A stretch of DNA of 7,735 nucleotides from contig DBKQ01000020.1 of assembly GCA_002298545.1 (NCBI GenBank), positions 1 to 7,735 on the forward strand, written 5' to 3'. The notes under the pieces are model-generated. The model did not search any database, was not told the origin of the DNA, and saw only the letters and a program-made list of their open reading frames with translations. Below are positions 1 to 6,331 of the stretch, piece after piece. How positions within the stretch are numbered: position 1 is the first letter of the stretch; each line of letters starts with the position of its first letter. The translations under genes were made by a program, and so were the position numbers. The stretch is from Prevotella sp. UBA746. GTDB taxonomy: Bacteria; Bacteroidota; Bacteroidia; Bacteroidales; Bacteroidaceae.

Positions 1-1
1 T

Positions 2-109
2 AACGGTAGTTACAACACCTTCTTCCGGCTTATTTGCTACTTGCTGACGGCAGTAACGGCTCTAACCTTTATAGTTTACCATCCGCATCATGTCAATAAC
101 TTGTCATGA
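2..109 (+). CDS. Possible C-terminal tail of an upstream membrane protein (partial)
   Basis: The frame starting at base 2 is open from the left edge to a TGA at 107-109, giving about 35 residues. It contains a hydrophobic run, FRLICYLLTAVTALTFIVYH, that could be a membrane-spanning helix. This would be the 3' end of a gene entering from the left on the plus strand. The alternatives are chance openness (the stretch is short) or a gene ending at the TAA at 1-3 in another frame. No clear terminator follows it. Confidence is low because only the end would be visible. Confidence 0.22.
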   Translation, partial: NGSYNTFFRLICYLLTAVTALTFIVYHPHHVNNLS

Positions 110-225
110 AGCCATTATGGTGAGCCGTACGGTTTAAAATGATAGTCTGCTCTTCAATAATAGGTTTTCGCCTAAAATTCTTACCACCTAAATTGAAGAA
201 GAACCCCAAAAAACACCCGTTAAGC
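110..225. other. Intergenic stretch
   Basis: I see no supported gene here. It contains a small perfect palindrome, CCGTACGG, near 125-132, and AT-rich sequence leading to the promoter of the transglutaminase-like gene. An antisense frame covers part of it, but it runs mostly across the coding region of that gene and has no family resemblance. Confidence 0.5.
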
Positions 226-256
226 TTTGACTTTCTTTTTAAATATGCTATCTTTG
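226..256 (+). promoter_or_regulatory. Bacteroidetes-type promoter of the transglutaminase-like gene
   Basis: A -33 element TTTG (226-229) and a -7 element TATCTTTG (249-256) are separated by 19 bases, matching the Bacteroidetes housekeeping consensus TTTG-N19-21-TAnnTTTG. Transcription should begin near 260, leaving a leader of roughly 26 bases before the ATG at 286. The leader has no Shine-Dalgarno sequence and is A/T-rich, which is usual in this phylum. Confidence 0.8.
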
Positions 257-285
257 TGGGTTGAAAATATAATACTGTGTAGACT

Positions 286-2904
286 ATGAATAGATATTTA
301 TTGCCGTCGCTTATGCTGCTTTGCGGAATGCCGCTAACGGGACAGGCTGCGTCGAATGGAAAACAGCTGACCTGTATGGTTGGCGACAGCGGAACTGACC
401 GCGTAGAGAAACTGAGACATGTAGATACATCACAACTCGGAAAGTTGACAAACGATGAACGTGCATGCCTCAATTTCCTGTATGAATATATGCCACTGGC
501 GGATCTTACTGACTATTCTTCTATGTTCTTCCTGAAAAATATAAGAATGAGCTTTAAGGCGCGGGAAGAAATGCCGTGGGGAAAGAGTGTTCCGGAGATG
601 CTGTTCCGGCATTTTGTATTGCCGGTGAGGGTAAATAATGAGAATCTGGATGACTCCCGCAGTGTGTTCTATAGCGAACTGAAAGACCGCGTGAAGAATC
701 TCCCGATGAAGGAGGCAATACTGGAGGTGAACCACTGGTGTCATGAAAAGGTAACCTATCGGCCGTCTGACGGCAGGACTTCGGCACCGCTCGCTACCGT
801 GCGCTCGGCATACGGCAGATGTGGCGAACAGAGTACCTTTACTGTTGCAGCGCTCCGTAGCGTCGGTATTCCGGCACGCCAGGTGTATACGCCGCGATGG
901 GCTCATACCGACGATAATCATGCCTGGGTGGAGGCCTGGGCTGACGGAAAGTGGTATTTCCTCGGGGCGTGCGAACCGGAACCGGTGCTCAACCTCGGGT
1001 GGTTTAACGCTCCGGCATCAAGGGCTATGCTGATGCATACAAAGGCTTTCGGCGACTACCGGGGACCGGAGGAGGTGGTGTTGCGTACTTCTAATTATAC
1101 GGAGATAAACCTTATCGGAAACTACGGGGAGACGGCACGTATCGACTTCTCGGTGGTCGACGACAAGGGTAGGCCCGTGAAGGGGGCAAAGGTGGATTTC
1201 CGGATATACAATTATGCAGAGTTCTGTCCTGTGGTAACGAAATATACGGACGAAAAGGGCTCCACTTACCTTACGGCCGGCAAGGGCGACATGATGGCAT
1301 GGGCTTCGATGAACGGGAGATATGGATTCAGAAAGGTATCGTTCGGTAAAGACCGGAATGTGGTGTTGCGTCTCGACCATGATGCTTCATCAGTAGGGAA
1401 TGGTGTGGTATGGCGCGACTCGTTTGATATAGTGCCGCCAGAGGAGAAGCCTAACCTGCCTTACGTATCGGCAGAACAGCGTGCAGAGAATAATGTGCGC
1501 TTTGCAAAAGAGGATTCCATACGCCATGCTTATCTTGCCACCTTCTATAATGAAGAAACTGCCGCTGAGGCTCTGAAAAGGAAGGGTATAGGGAATGAGG
1601 ACCTGGAGAAATTCTCACAGCTGCTCGTAAAGTCGCAAGGCAATCATAAGACAATACTCGGTTTTATCATTAATCACAAGGACAACGCAAAAAGGACTTT
1701 TGACTTGCTCTCGTCGCTATCCGACAAGGATTTGCGGGATATGCCGATGGAGATTCTCGAGGATAACTTTACGGCTCAGAGTAGCCAGCTGTGTCCGCGA
1801 GTGGAGAATGAGATGATTATCCACCCGTTTAAGCATTTCTTTGAAAAGACATTCAGCAAGAAGCAAGCTGATGGCTTTAGAAGAAATCCCGCATCGCTCG
1901 TGGAATGGATAAAGGAGAATATAAGCATTAACCCCGACAAAAAGGCTCTGATGATTGCCCAGACTCCTGTGGGCGTGTGGAACAGTAGGGTTACGGACCG
2001 CCGCTCGCGAAAGATTTTCTTTGTAGATGTGGCTCGCAGTCTTGACATTGAGGCTCGTGTGGATGCCGTTACCCAGAAGGCGCAATACTGGCAAGACGGA
2101 ACATGGATTGACGTTGATTTCGACGGAGCCGTGCAGAAGGCATCCGAAAAGGGAAGACTGTTTATCGGCTATCGCGGCAACGGCATCATTGATGATCCTA
2201 AGTACTACAGTCATTTCTCGCTGACGCGCATTAATGCCGACGGTACGACCACGTTGCTTGAATATCCGGAGGACGGAGTAACATGGGGAAACACGTTTAA
2301 GGATGGTGTGGAACTCGACGCGGGACAGTATGCTCTCGTCAGCGGCACCCGTCTGGCAAGTGGCGGAGTGATGGCGGCGATGCAGATATTTAATGTGGAA
2401 AAGGGAAAGACAACGGATGTAGAGATGCAACTGAGAACTTCTCCAACTGCTGTTACCGTAATCGGCAACTTCGATTCGGAGTCAAAATTCCAAAAACTCG
2501 ACGGTAAGGAGGTTAGCATCCTGTCGCAGACCGGACGCGGATATTTTATCACAGGACTCATCGGGGTGGGGCAGGAACCTACTAACCATGCCCTGAAGGA
2601 TATCGCTAAGGTGGCTAAGGCTTTTGATAAATGGAACCGGCCGATTGTTCTTCTTTTTGAAGATGAGGCTGCCGCACGGAAGTTTAATGCTGCTGAATTC
2701 CCCGGACTGCCCAAGAATGTTATATTCGGTATTGACAAGGGTGGGGCGATAAGGAAGCAGATTGCCGACAATATGAAACTGTCGCATCCGGAACTATCAC
2801 CTATCTTTATTATCTCTGACACTTTCAATAGGGTAGTGTATAAGTCGCAAGGCTATACCATCGGACTTGGTGAGCAGATGGAGATGATTGTAAATAAGCT
2901 GTAG
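286..2904 (+). CDS. Secreted transglutaminase-like multidomain protein
   Basis: An 872-residue protein with a signal peptide: hydrophobic core LLPSLMLLCG, likely cleaved near GQA-AS at about residue 22. No lipobox is evident, so it is probably periplasmic or exported. Residues about 130-235 form a transglutaminase/protease-like core with Cys179 in GRCGEQS and His212 in DDNHAWVEAW. The usual third residue, Asp, is not at its expected place: the strand after W223 reads YFLGACEPE, with Gly227 there. Residues about 270-365 look like a beta-sandwich (VDDKGRPVKGAKVDFRIY). A helical stretch follows, about 395-560. Residues about 560-620 resemble a second, degenerate transglutaminase-like repeat without Cys. 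Residues about 735-872 look like a thioredoxin-like fold (PIVLLFEDE, SPIFIISDTFNRVVY) with no CxxC. Such proteins occur in Bacteroidetes; the substrate is unknown. The start is supported by the signal peptide and the promoter 30 bases upstream. The gene appears monocistronic. Confidence 0.85.
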   Translation: MNRYLLPSLMLLCGMPLTGQAASNGKQLTCMVGDSGTDRVEKLRHVDTSQLGKLTNDERACLNFLYEYMPLADLTDYSSMFFLKNIRMSFKAREEMPWGKSVPEMLFRHFVLPVRVNNENLDDSRSVFYSELKDRVKNLPMKEAILEVNHWCHEKVTYRPSDGRTSAPLATVRSAYGRCGEQSTFTVAALRSVGIPARQVYTPRWAHTDDNHAWVEAWADGKWYFLGACEPEPVLNLGWFNAPASRAMLMHTKAFGDYRGPEEVVLRTSNYTEINLIGNYGETARIDFSVVDDKGRPVKGAKVDFRIYNYAEFCPVVTKYTDEKGSTYLTAGKGDMMAWASMNGRYGFRKVSFGKDRNVVLRLDHDASSVGNGVVWRDSFDIVPPEEKPNLPYVSAEQRAENNVRFAKEDSIRHAYLATFYNEETAAEALKRKGIGNEDLEKFSQLLVKSQGNHKTILGFIINHKDNAKRTFDLLSSLSDKDLRDMPMEILEDNFTAQSSQLCPRVENEMIIHPFKHFFEKTFSKKQADGFRRNPASLVEWIKENISINPDKKALMIAQTPVGVWNSRVTDRRSRKIFFVDVARSLDIEARVDAVTQKAQYWQDGTWIDVDFDGAVQKASEKGRLFIGYRGNGIIDDPKYYSHFSLTRINADGTTTLLEYPEDGVTWGNTFKDGVELDAGQYALVSGTRLASGGVMAAMQIFNVEKGKTTDVEMQLRTSPTAVTVIGNFDSESKFQKLDGKEVSILSQTGRGYFITGLIGVGQEPTNHALKDIAKVAKAFDKWNRPIVLLFEDEAAARKFNAAEFPGLPKNVIFGIDKGGAIRKQIADNMKLSHPELSPIFIISDTFNRVVYKSQGYTIGLGEQMEMIVNKL

Positions 2905-2915
2905 TTTATAAAAGG

Positions 2916-2959
2916 AAAAACAGACTTTGCAACGATTTGTATGCAAAGTCTGTTTTTTT
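2916..2959. terminator. Bidirectional intrinsic terminator between convergent genes
   Basis: A perfect 16-bp inverted repeat has arms at 2916-2931 and 2942-2957, starting AAAAACAGACTTTGCA, with a 10-base loop. On the plus strand the stem runs into a T-tract ending at 2959. On the minus strand the A-tract at 2916-2920 and the AAAGG before it give TTTTTCC then TTTTA. It lies 12 bases after the stop of the transglutaminase-like gene and about 30 bases after the mutS2 stop, so it can end both transcripts. Confidence 0.88.
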
Positions 2960-2990
2960 ATAAAGTAGGCGAAGTGTCTGCAAAAAGAGT

Positions 2991-5552
2991 TTATTCCAAA
3001 TCAACCACCGTTATTCCGGCTCCGCCAAACTGCACATGCTCGTCTTTGTATGACTTTACAGCAGGTACCGTGGCAAGATACTGACGGATGAGCTGGCGCA
3101 GGATTCCCGTGCCGGTGCCGTGGAGAATGCGCACTCTCGACATGCCCACAAGTGTGGCGTCGTCGATGAAATACATCACGGCGTTCAGTGCCTCCTCGCC
3201 GCGCATCCCTCTCACGTCGAGGTCTTGCTTGAAGTTCAGTTTCTTCGAGTCTATCGTCTCGCGGGTCTGCCGACCTACGGTCATATACGGGCGCGGCTCC
3301 TCTTTCTTTGGCGGTGTCGCCGGTTCCAGCTTCTTCAATGCCGTAGTAGAGCGCAGGTCGCCAAAGATTACTGTGGCGTTCTTGCCCTGTATGCTCTCTA
3401 TCTTTCCCACGGTGGTCGTTCCCTTTATCCTCACCGTGTCGCCCGCCTTGAGTGGGGAGTGTGGAGCGGGGAGTGTGGAGCTCGGATTGGTATCCATCCC
3501 CTCCCCCTTTGGGGAGCCGGAGGGGGCTTGAGCTTCCTTGTTTTTCTTTTTCTTATTCTCCTTCCTCCTCAGAATCTGTGCCATCTTACGGGCAATCTTG
3601 TCGTCCTCAGCCTGTTTGTCGATGTCGGCAATGCCCTCCTTGAAATCCTTGAGGCTTTCGCGCAGCTTCTTCGTTTCCTCCTTCTCCGCCTGTTTCTCGC
3701 GGATTTCACGAATCACGTTTTCAATCTTCTTGTTGCTCTCCTTGAAAAGTTCCTCGGCACGTTCCTTTGCCTTGGCGAGAACCTCCTTGCGGGTCTTGTT
3801 CAGGTCAGACAGTTCCGACTCATATTTGCTGATGGTCTGCTCCATCTGCTTCTCGCGCTGGTGGATAGTCTGTCGCTTGCTCTCCCAGTAGCGCTTGTCG
3901 CGAACGATATCCTGCAGATATTTGTCGCTCTGGATATAGTCGGAGCCAACAATCTCGCTGGCGTCATGGATAACCTGTTCCGGCAGTCCAATCTTACGGG
4001 CAATCTCTATGGCAAACGAACTTCCCGGTTGTCCGATCTGCAGTTGGAACAAGGCTTGCATCTTGTGGCGGTCGTAGAGCATCGCACCGTTTACCACTCC
4101 CTCATGACTGTCGGCAAAATGCTTCAGGTTCTGGTAGTGGGTGGTAATCACGCCGTATGCCTTCTTGATGCAAAACTGCTTCAGCACCGCCTCGGCAATG
4201 GCACCGCCAATCTGTGGCTCTGTGCCCGTACCAAACTCGTCGATAAGAATCAGCGTGCGGTCGTTGGCACTCTTCATCATATTCTTCATGTTCGTAAGAT
4301 GGCTCGAATATGTACTCAAGTCATCCTCGATACTCTGTTCGTCACCAATGTCGATAAGGATATTCTGGAAGATTCCCGTTTGCGAACGCTCGCTCATCGG
4401 CACCGACAATCCGCACTGGAGCATATACTGCACCAGTCCTACGGTTTTCAAGCACACCGACTTTCCGCCGGCGTTAGGACCGGAGATGATAAGCATCCTC
4501 TTGTTTCTCGTCAGCGTAATCTCCAGTGGCACCACCTTCTTGCCCTGTTTCTCGAGCGACAGGCGGAGTAGGGGGTGCGAAGCCTCAATCCAGTCGATCA
4601 GCGGGTATTTGCCCACTTCCGGTTCGATACCGCCAATCAGTTTTGCCAGTTCCGCCTTGGCACGAATCATGTCCACCTGTGCAAGCAGTTTGTAGGAATC
4701 GAGAATCTGCGGCACGTGCGGACGGATAATCTTTGCAATCTCCGTGAGAATGCGGATTATCTCCCGTCGCTCCTCAGCCTCCAGTTCCCTAACGCGGTTG
4801 TTGGCCTCCACCACCTCCGTAGGCTCGATGAAGAGTGTCTTTCCCGAAGCCGACTCGTCATGCACGATACCCTTTATCTTTCGTTTCATCGTGGGAACCA
4901 CAGGAATCACGAGTCTGCCGTCGCGCATTGCCGGCGTTACATCCTTCTCGATGAGGCCCTCGCTCTGAGCCGAGCGCAATATACTATATAATGTACGCGA
5001 GATGCTGCCCTCCGTCTTTGCAAGTTCGCGGCGGATATTGTTAAGTTCCGGAGAAGCCGTGTCGCGTATCTTTCCGAATTTATCCAGAATCTGGTCAATG
5101 CGTTGCAGAATCTGCGGGTAAGTCATCACCCCGTCGGCAAGTTCATGCAGGGCAGGGTAGGGGTACACCGGTTCCCGCTGCCATCCGTCCTGAGGCACGG
5201 TGGCGTTGTCTTCGTCGCTGCGGTTAAGATAATTCACAATGTCGCAAATCGTACCCATAGAGCGCCGCAAGTCGAAGAGTTCATCCTCCTCCATATGCGT
5301 TCCTTCCAATCTGAGTCTTGCCACCGACTGCCTCACGTCGAAGAAATAATTGAGTGGAAACTCCTCAGCCTCCTCTTGCAGTCTGCGGAATTCCCTCACT
5401 CGAGCGAGTTGTGTATTTATAGCCTTCATGTTGTCCATAAAGGCAATTTTGTCCACCTCTTCCTTGCCGAGAGTACTTAGGCACCGTTCGCGCAGAAGCG
5501 TTCTTATTTCGTTGAAACCAATCTTGTTTTCGAATGTTTTAGGATAAATCAT
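2991..5552 (-). CDS. mutS2: MutS2 family ATPase with C-terminal Smr domain
   Basis: An 853-residue protein; MutS2 proteins are usually about 780-840 residues. Residues 1 to about 330 form the N-terminal and clamp-like region. The MutS ATPase core has Walker A GPNAGGKS at 358-365, Walker B LILIDEFG with Asp438-Glu439, and the downstream THYQNLKHFA motif. A long charged coiled coil spans about 558-650. A low-complexity Lys/Pro/Ser linker, about 655-700, contains repeat-derived DNA. A KOW-like beta domain (AGDTVRIKG...) starts near 702. The C-terminal Smr domain has LDVRG at 778-782 and HGTGTG starting at His811. MutS2 lacks the mismatch-recognition domain of MutS. In other bacteria it acts in anti-recombination or in splitting collided ribosomes, with Smr as a putative nuclease or RNA-binding part. 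The ATG at 5550-5552 sits just behind a promoter-like element, so the mRNA may be almost leaderless. The gene is divergent from the tRNA and convergent with the transglutaminase-like gene. Confidence 0.95.
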   Translation of the reverse strand: MIYPKTFENKIGFNEIRTLLRERCLSTLGKEEVDKIAFMDNMKAINTQLARVREFRRLQEEAEEFPLNYFFDVRQSVARLRLEGTHMEEDELFDLRRSMGTICDIVNYLNRSDEDNATVPQDGWQREPVYPYPALHELADGVMTYPQILQRIDQILDKFGKIRDTASPELNNIRRELAKTEGSISRTLYSILRSAQSEGLIEKDVTPAMRDGRLVIPVVPTMKRKIKGIVHDESASGKTLFIEPTEVVEANNRVRELEAEERREIIRILTEIAKIIRPHVPQILDSYKLLAQVDMIRAKAELAKLIGGIEPEVGKYPLIDWIEASHPLLRLSLEKQGKKVVPLEITLTRNKRMLIISGPNAGGKSVCLKTVGLVQYMLQCGLSVPMSERSQTGIFQNILIDIGDEQSIEDDLSTYSSHLTNMKNMMKSANDRTLILIDEFGTGTEPQIGGAIAEAVLKQFCIKKAYGVITTHYQNLKHFADSHEGVVNGAMLYDRHKMQALFQLQIGQPGSSFAIEIARKIGLPEQVIHDASEIVGSDYIQSDKYLQDIVRDKRYWESKRQTIHQREKQMEQTISKYESELSDLNKTRKEVLAKAKERAEELFKESNKKIENVIREIREKQAEKEETKKLRESLKDFKEGIADIDKQAEDDKIARKMAQILRRKENKKKKNKEAQAPSGSPKGEGMDTNPSSTLPAPHSPLKAGDTVRIKGTTTVGKIESIQGKNATVIFGDLRSTTALKKLEPATPPKKEEPRPYMTVGRQTRETIDSKKLNFKQDLDVRGMRGEEALNAVMYFIDDATLVGMSRVRILHGTGTGILRQLIRQYLATVPAVKSYKDEHVQFGGAGITVVDLE
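3454..3481. repeat. Perfect 14-bp tandem duplication inside mutS2
   Basis: GGGGAGTGTGGAGC occurs twice head to tail (3454-3467 and 3468-3481). Because 14 is not a multiple of three, the two copies are read in different frames on the mutS2 strand, giving SSTLP and then APHSP. It lies in the linker between coiled coil and KOW-like domain. The G/T-rich unit looks like intergenic repeat DNA rather than ordinary coding sequence. Confidence 0.85.
3498..3526. repeat. G/C-rich interrupted palindrome inside mutS2
   Basis: The arms CTCCCC (3501-3506) and GGGGAG (3511-3516) flank CTTT. An outer pair, CCCCT (3498-3502) and AGGGG (3521-3525), partly overlaps the inner one. Sequences of the form CTCCCCCTTTGGGGAG followed by CCGGAGGGGG resemble, from memory, dispersed palindromic repeats of Prevotella and Bacteroides genomes. 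Here the element is in frame and encodes part of the APSGSPKGEG linker. Confidence 0.55.
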
Positions 5553-5556
5553 GGTG

Positions 5557-5564
5557 CAAAATTA
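5557..5564 (-). promoter_or_regulatory. Putative -7 promoter element of mutS2
   Basis: Read on the minus strand this is TAATTTTG, a full match to TAnnTTTG, ending only four bases before the mutS2 ATG. The -33 position holds only a T-run (minus strand of 5585-5588), not a clean TTTG. If it is used, transcription would start at or within a few bases of the start codon. Confidence 0.55.
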
Positions 5565-5602
5565 GCAAAAATCATTTTTTTTAGAAAAAAGTTGGCGAAA
5601 AA

Positions 5603-5634
5603 TTTGCAAGTTTAAATAAAACTCCCTACCTTTG
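5603..5634 (+). promoter_or_regulatory. Promoter of tRNA-Ser
   Basis: TTTG (5603-5606), a 20-base spacer and TACCTTTG (5627-5634) match the Bacteroidetes consensus at optimal spacing. The expected start is near 5640, about 33 bases before the mature tRNA 5' end. It lies back to back with the mutS2 promoter element. Confidence 0.82.
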
Positions 5635-5672
5635 CACTCGCTTTAAGATACTAAGCTAAGTTCTTCAAGTAT

Positions 5673-5757
5673 GGAGAGATGGCAGAGTGGTCGAATGCAC
5701 CGGTCTTGAAAACCGGCGTACTGAGAGGTACCGGGGGTTCGAATCCCTCTCTCTCCG
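5673..5757 (+). tRNA. tRNA-Ser (anticodon UGA)
   Basis: An 85-base cloverleaf. The acceptor stem GGAGAGA (5673-5679) pairs with TCTCTCC (5750-5756), with discriminator G at 5757. The D-arm contains GGCAGAGTGGTCGAATGC. The anticodon stem CCGGT/ACCGG encloses loop CTTGAAA, giving TGA at 5707-5709, which reads UCA serine codons. The long variable arm GTAC-tgagag-GTAC is typical of serine tRNAs. The T-loop is TTCGAAT on a five-pair stem with one G-U. The 3' CCA is not encoded (GCTA follows), so it must be added by a nucleotidyltransferase. Confidence 0.97.
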
Positions 5758-5761
5758 CTAC

Positions 5762-5803
5762 AGAGTCCTGTAAGTCGAAAGATTTACAGGACTCTTTCTT
5801 TTT
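5762..5803 (+). terminator. Intrinsic terminator of tRNA-Ser
   Basis: A 12-bp perfect stem (5762-5773 with 5784-5795) extends by G-U, U-A and C-G pairs to a GAAA tetraloop at 5777-5780, about 15 pairs in all, and is followed by TTTCTTTTT up to 5803. It begins five bases after the tRNA 3' end. Confidence 0.92.
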
Positions 5804-5991
5804 ATGGTTTTAAGTAGTCCCCCCCCCTTGCGCAATATCATTTTAATGACTCTGCTGGTGCATTGGTAAGTCTTTCTCCAAAAAATCCTTTCATTTAACA
5901 CTAACGTGTTTTTTAACAACAAGTTTAAATCTTTGCGCATGGCACATGAAAAACTTCTTATTGTGTGAAACGAACTTACACAGGCATGAAC
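5804..5991. other. Intergenic stretch with C9 homopolymer
   Basis: I find no supported gene here. It contains a run of nine C (5819-5827). A small hairpin, AACAC-taac-GTGTT (5898-5911), runs into a T-run and is at best a weak terminator-like element. A near-match to a -7 element, AATCTTTG, lies at about 5927-5934 but lacks the leading T. The composition is AT-rich and unlike the mutS2 side. Confidence 0.5.
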
Positions 5992-5999
5992 TACATTTG
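5992..5999 (+). promoter_or_regulatory. Putative -7 promoter element for the small ORFs
   Basis: TACATTTG matches TAnnTTTG fully. No TTTG lies at the proper distance upstream; the closest candidate is TGTG at 5964-5967, with a 24-base spacer. Transcription would start near 6003, about 14 bases before the mini-ORF and 58 bases before the 69-residue ORF. Confidence 0.45.
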
Positions 6000-6016
6000 C
6001 ACCAGAATTATAAAAT

Positions 6017-6064
6017 ATGATTATGAATAAATCTGGTTCACCATATAAATACTGTCACATATGA
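6017..6064 (+). CDS. 15-codon mini-ORF overlapping the next ORF
   Basis: It encodes MIMNKSGSPYKYCHI, with a possible second start at residue 3 (6023). Its TGA (6062-6064) overlaps the ATG of the following ORF (6061-6063) as ATGA, the arrangement expected for translational coupling. It lies about 14 bases after the predicted transcription start. It may be a leader peptide that controls entry to the downstream gene, or a chance ORF; the length alone is not convincing. Confidence 0.3.
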   Translation: MIMNKSGSPYKYCHI

Positions 6065-6289
6065 AAAATAGAACTTATTTGAGAAGCATCTTGGGAGGCA
6101 CGGACTTCAGAAGTCTTTCCCTCATAGAGAAAATCAGATATATTAATGCTGTGTTATTATGGTTACGCAAACATCATGCAAATCTCATACTAAGAGACAA
6201 GTTGGATTTTAATGTCTCAAAACAAAAGGAGTATCTGTTATTAGTTGATTATCAGTATTATACGCTCTAAACGATAGAAAAGTGACAGT
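6051..6289. repeat. 8-bp inverted repeat bracketing the small ORF
   Basis: ACTGTCAC (6051-6058) and its reverse complement GTGACAGT (6282-6289) lie two bases before the start and eleven bases after the stop of the 69-residue ORF. The match does not extend on either side. An 8-bp pair at this distance may be chance. Confidence 0.35.
6061..6270 (+). CDS. Small protein of unknown function (69 aa)
   Basis: I do not recognise a family. The predicted protein is basic in its first two thirds (MKNRTYLRS, KIRYINAVLLWLRKHHANL) and ends in a tyrosine-rich tail (DYQYYTL). It has one likely amphipathic helix and no clear signal peptide, Cys pair or zinc motif. A -7 promoter element and an ATGA-coupled mini-ORF precede it. 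The gene converges on the helicase gene with 61 bases between stops, and I see no terminator there. It is AT-rich like the helicase and so probably belongs to the same accessory segment. An 8-bp inverted repeat brackets it. It could be a small regulator or an antitoxin-like partner, but nothing in the sequence shows that. Confidence 0.5.
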   Translation: MKNRTYLRSILGGTDFRSLSLIEKIRYINAVLLWLRKHHANLILRDKLDFNVSKQKEYLLLVDYQYYTL

Positions 6290-6331
6290 GTGGATTCTGT
6301 GTAGATACAAAAAAGTGAAGATTTAACGTAT

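Noticed and set aside
1717..2430. Minus-strand open frame of 237 codons opposite the transglutaminase-like gene
   Set aside because: It is antisense to a well-supported secreted protein, with no promoter, no signal and no recognisable domain.
3120..4571. Long plus-strand open frame (483 codons) opposite mutS2
   Set aside because: It lies entirely within the antisense of a gene with clear Walker, coiled-coil and Smr motifs. Its Leu-rich translation mirrors the codon pattern of mutS2 and shows no family motif.
5898..5915. AACAC-taac-GTGTT plus T-run as a terminator
   Set aside because: A five-pair stem is weak, no transcript is known to reach it, and the strong tRNA terminator lies just upstream.
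5758..5940. Minus-strand 60-codon frame running through the C9 tract and the tRNA terminator
   Set aside because: It covers the terminator stem and ends next to the tRNA 3' end. Its composition is low in complexity and there is no promoter element before it, so it is probably chance.
5946..6020. Plus-strand 24-codon ORF starting at ATG 5946
   Set aside because: It begins upstream of the predicted transcription start near 6003 and has no resemblance to known leader peptides.
6001..6037. ACCAGA...TCTGGT pair as a hairpin or riboswitch-like leader
   Set aside because: The stem is only six pairs with a 25-base AT-rich loop, and no conserved RNA core is recognisable.
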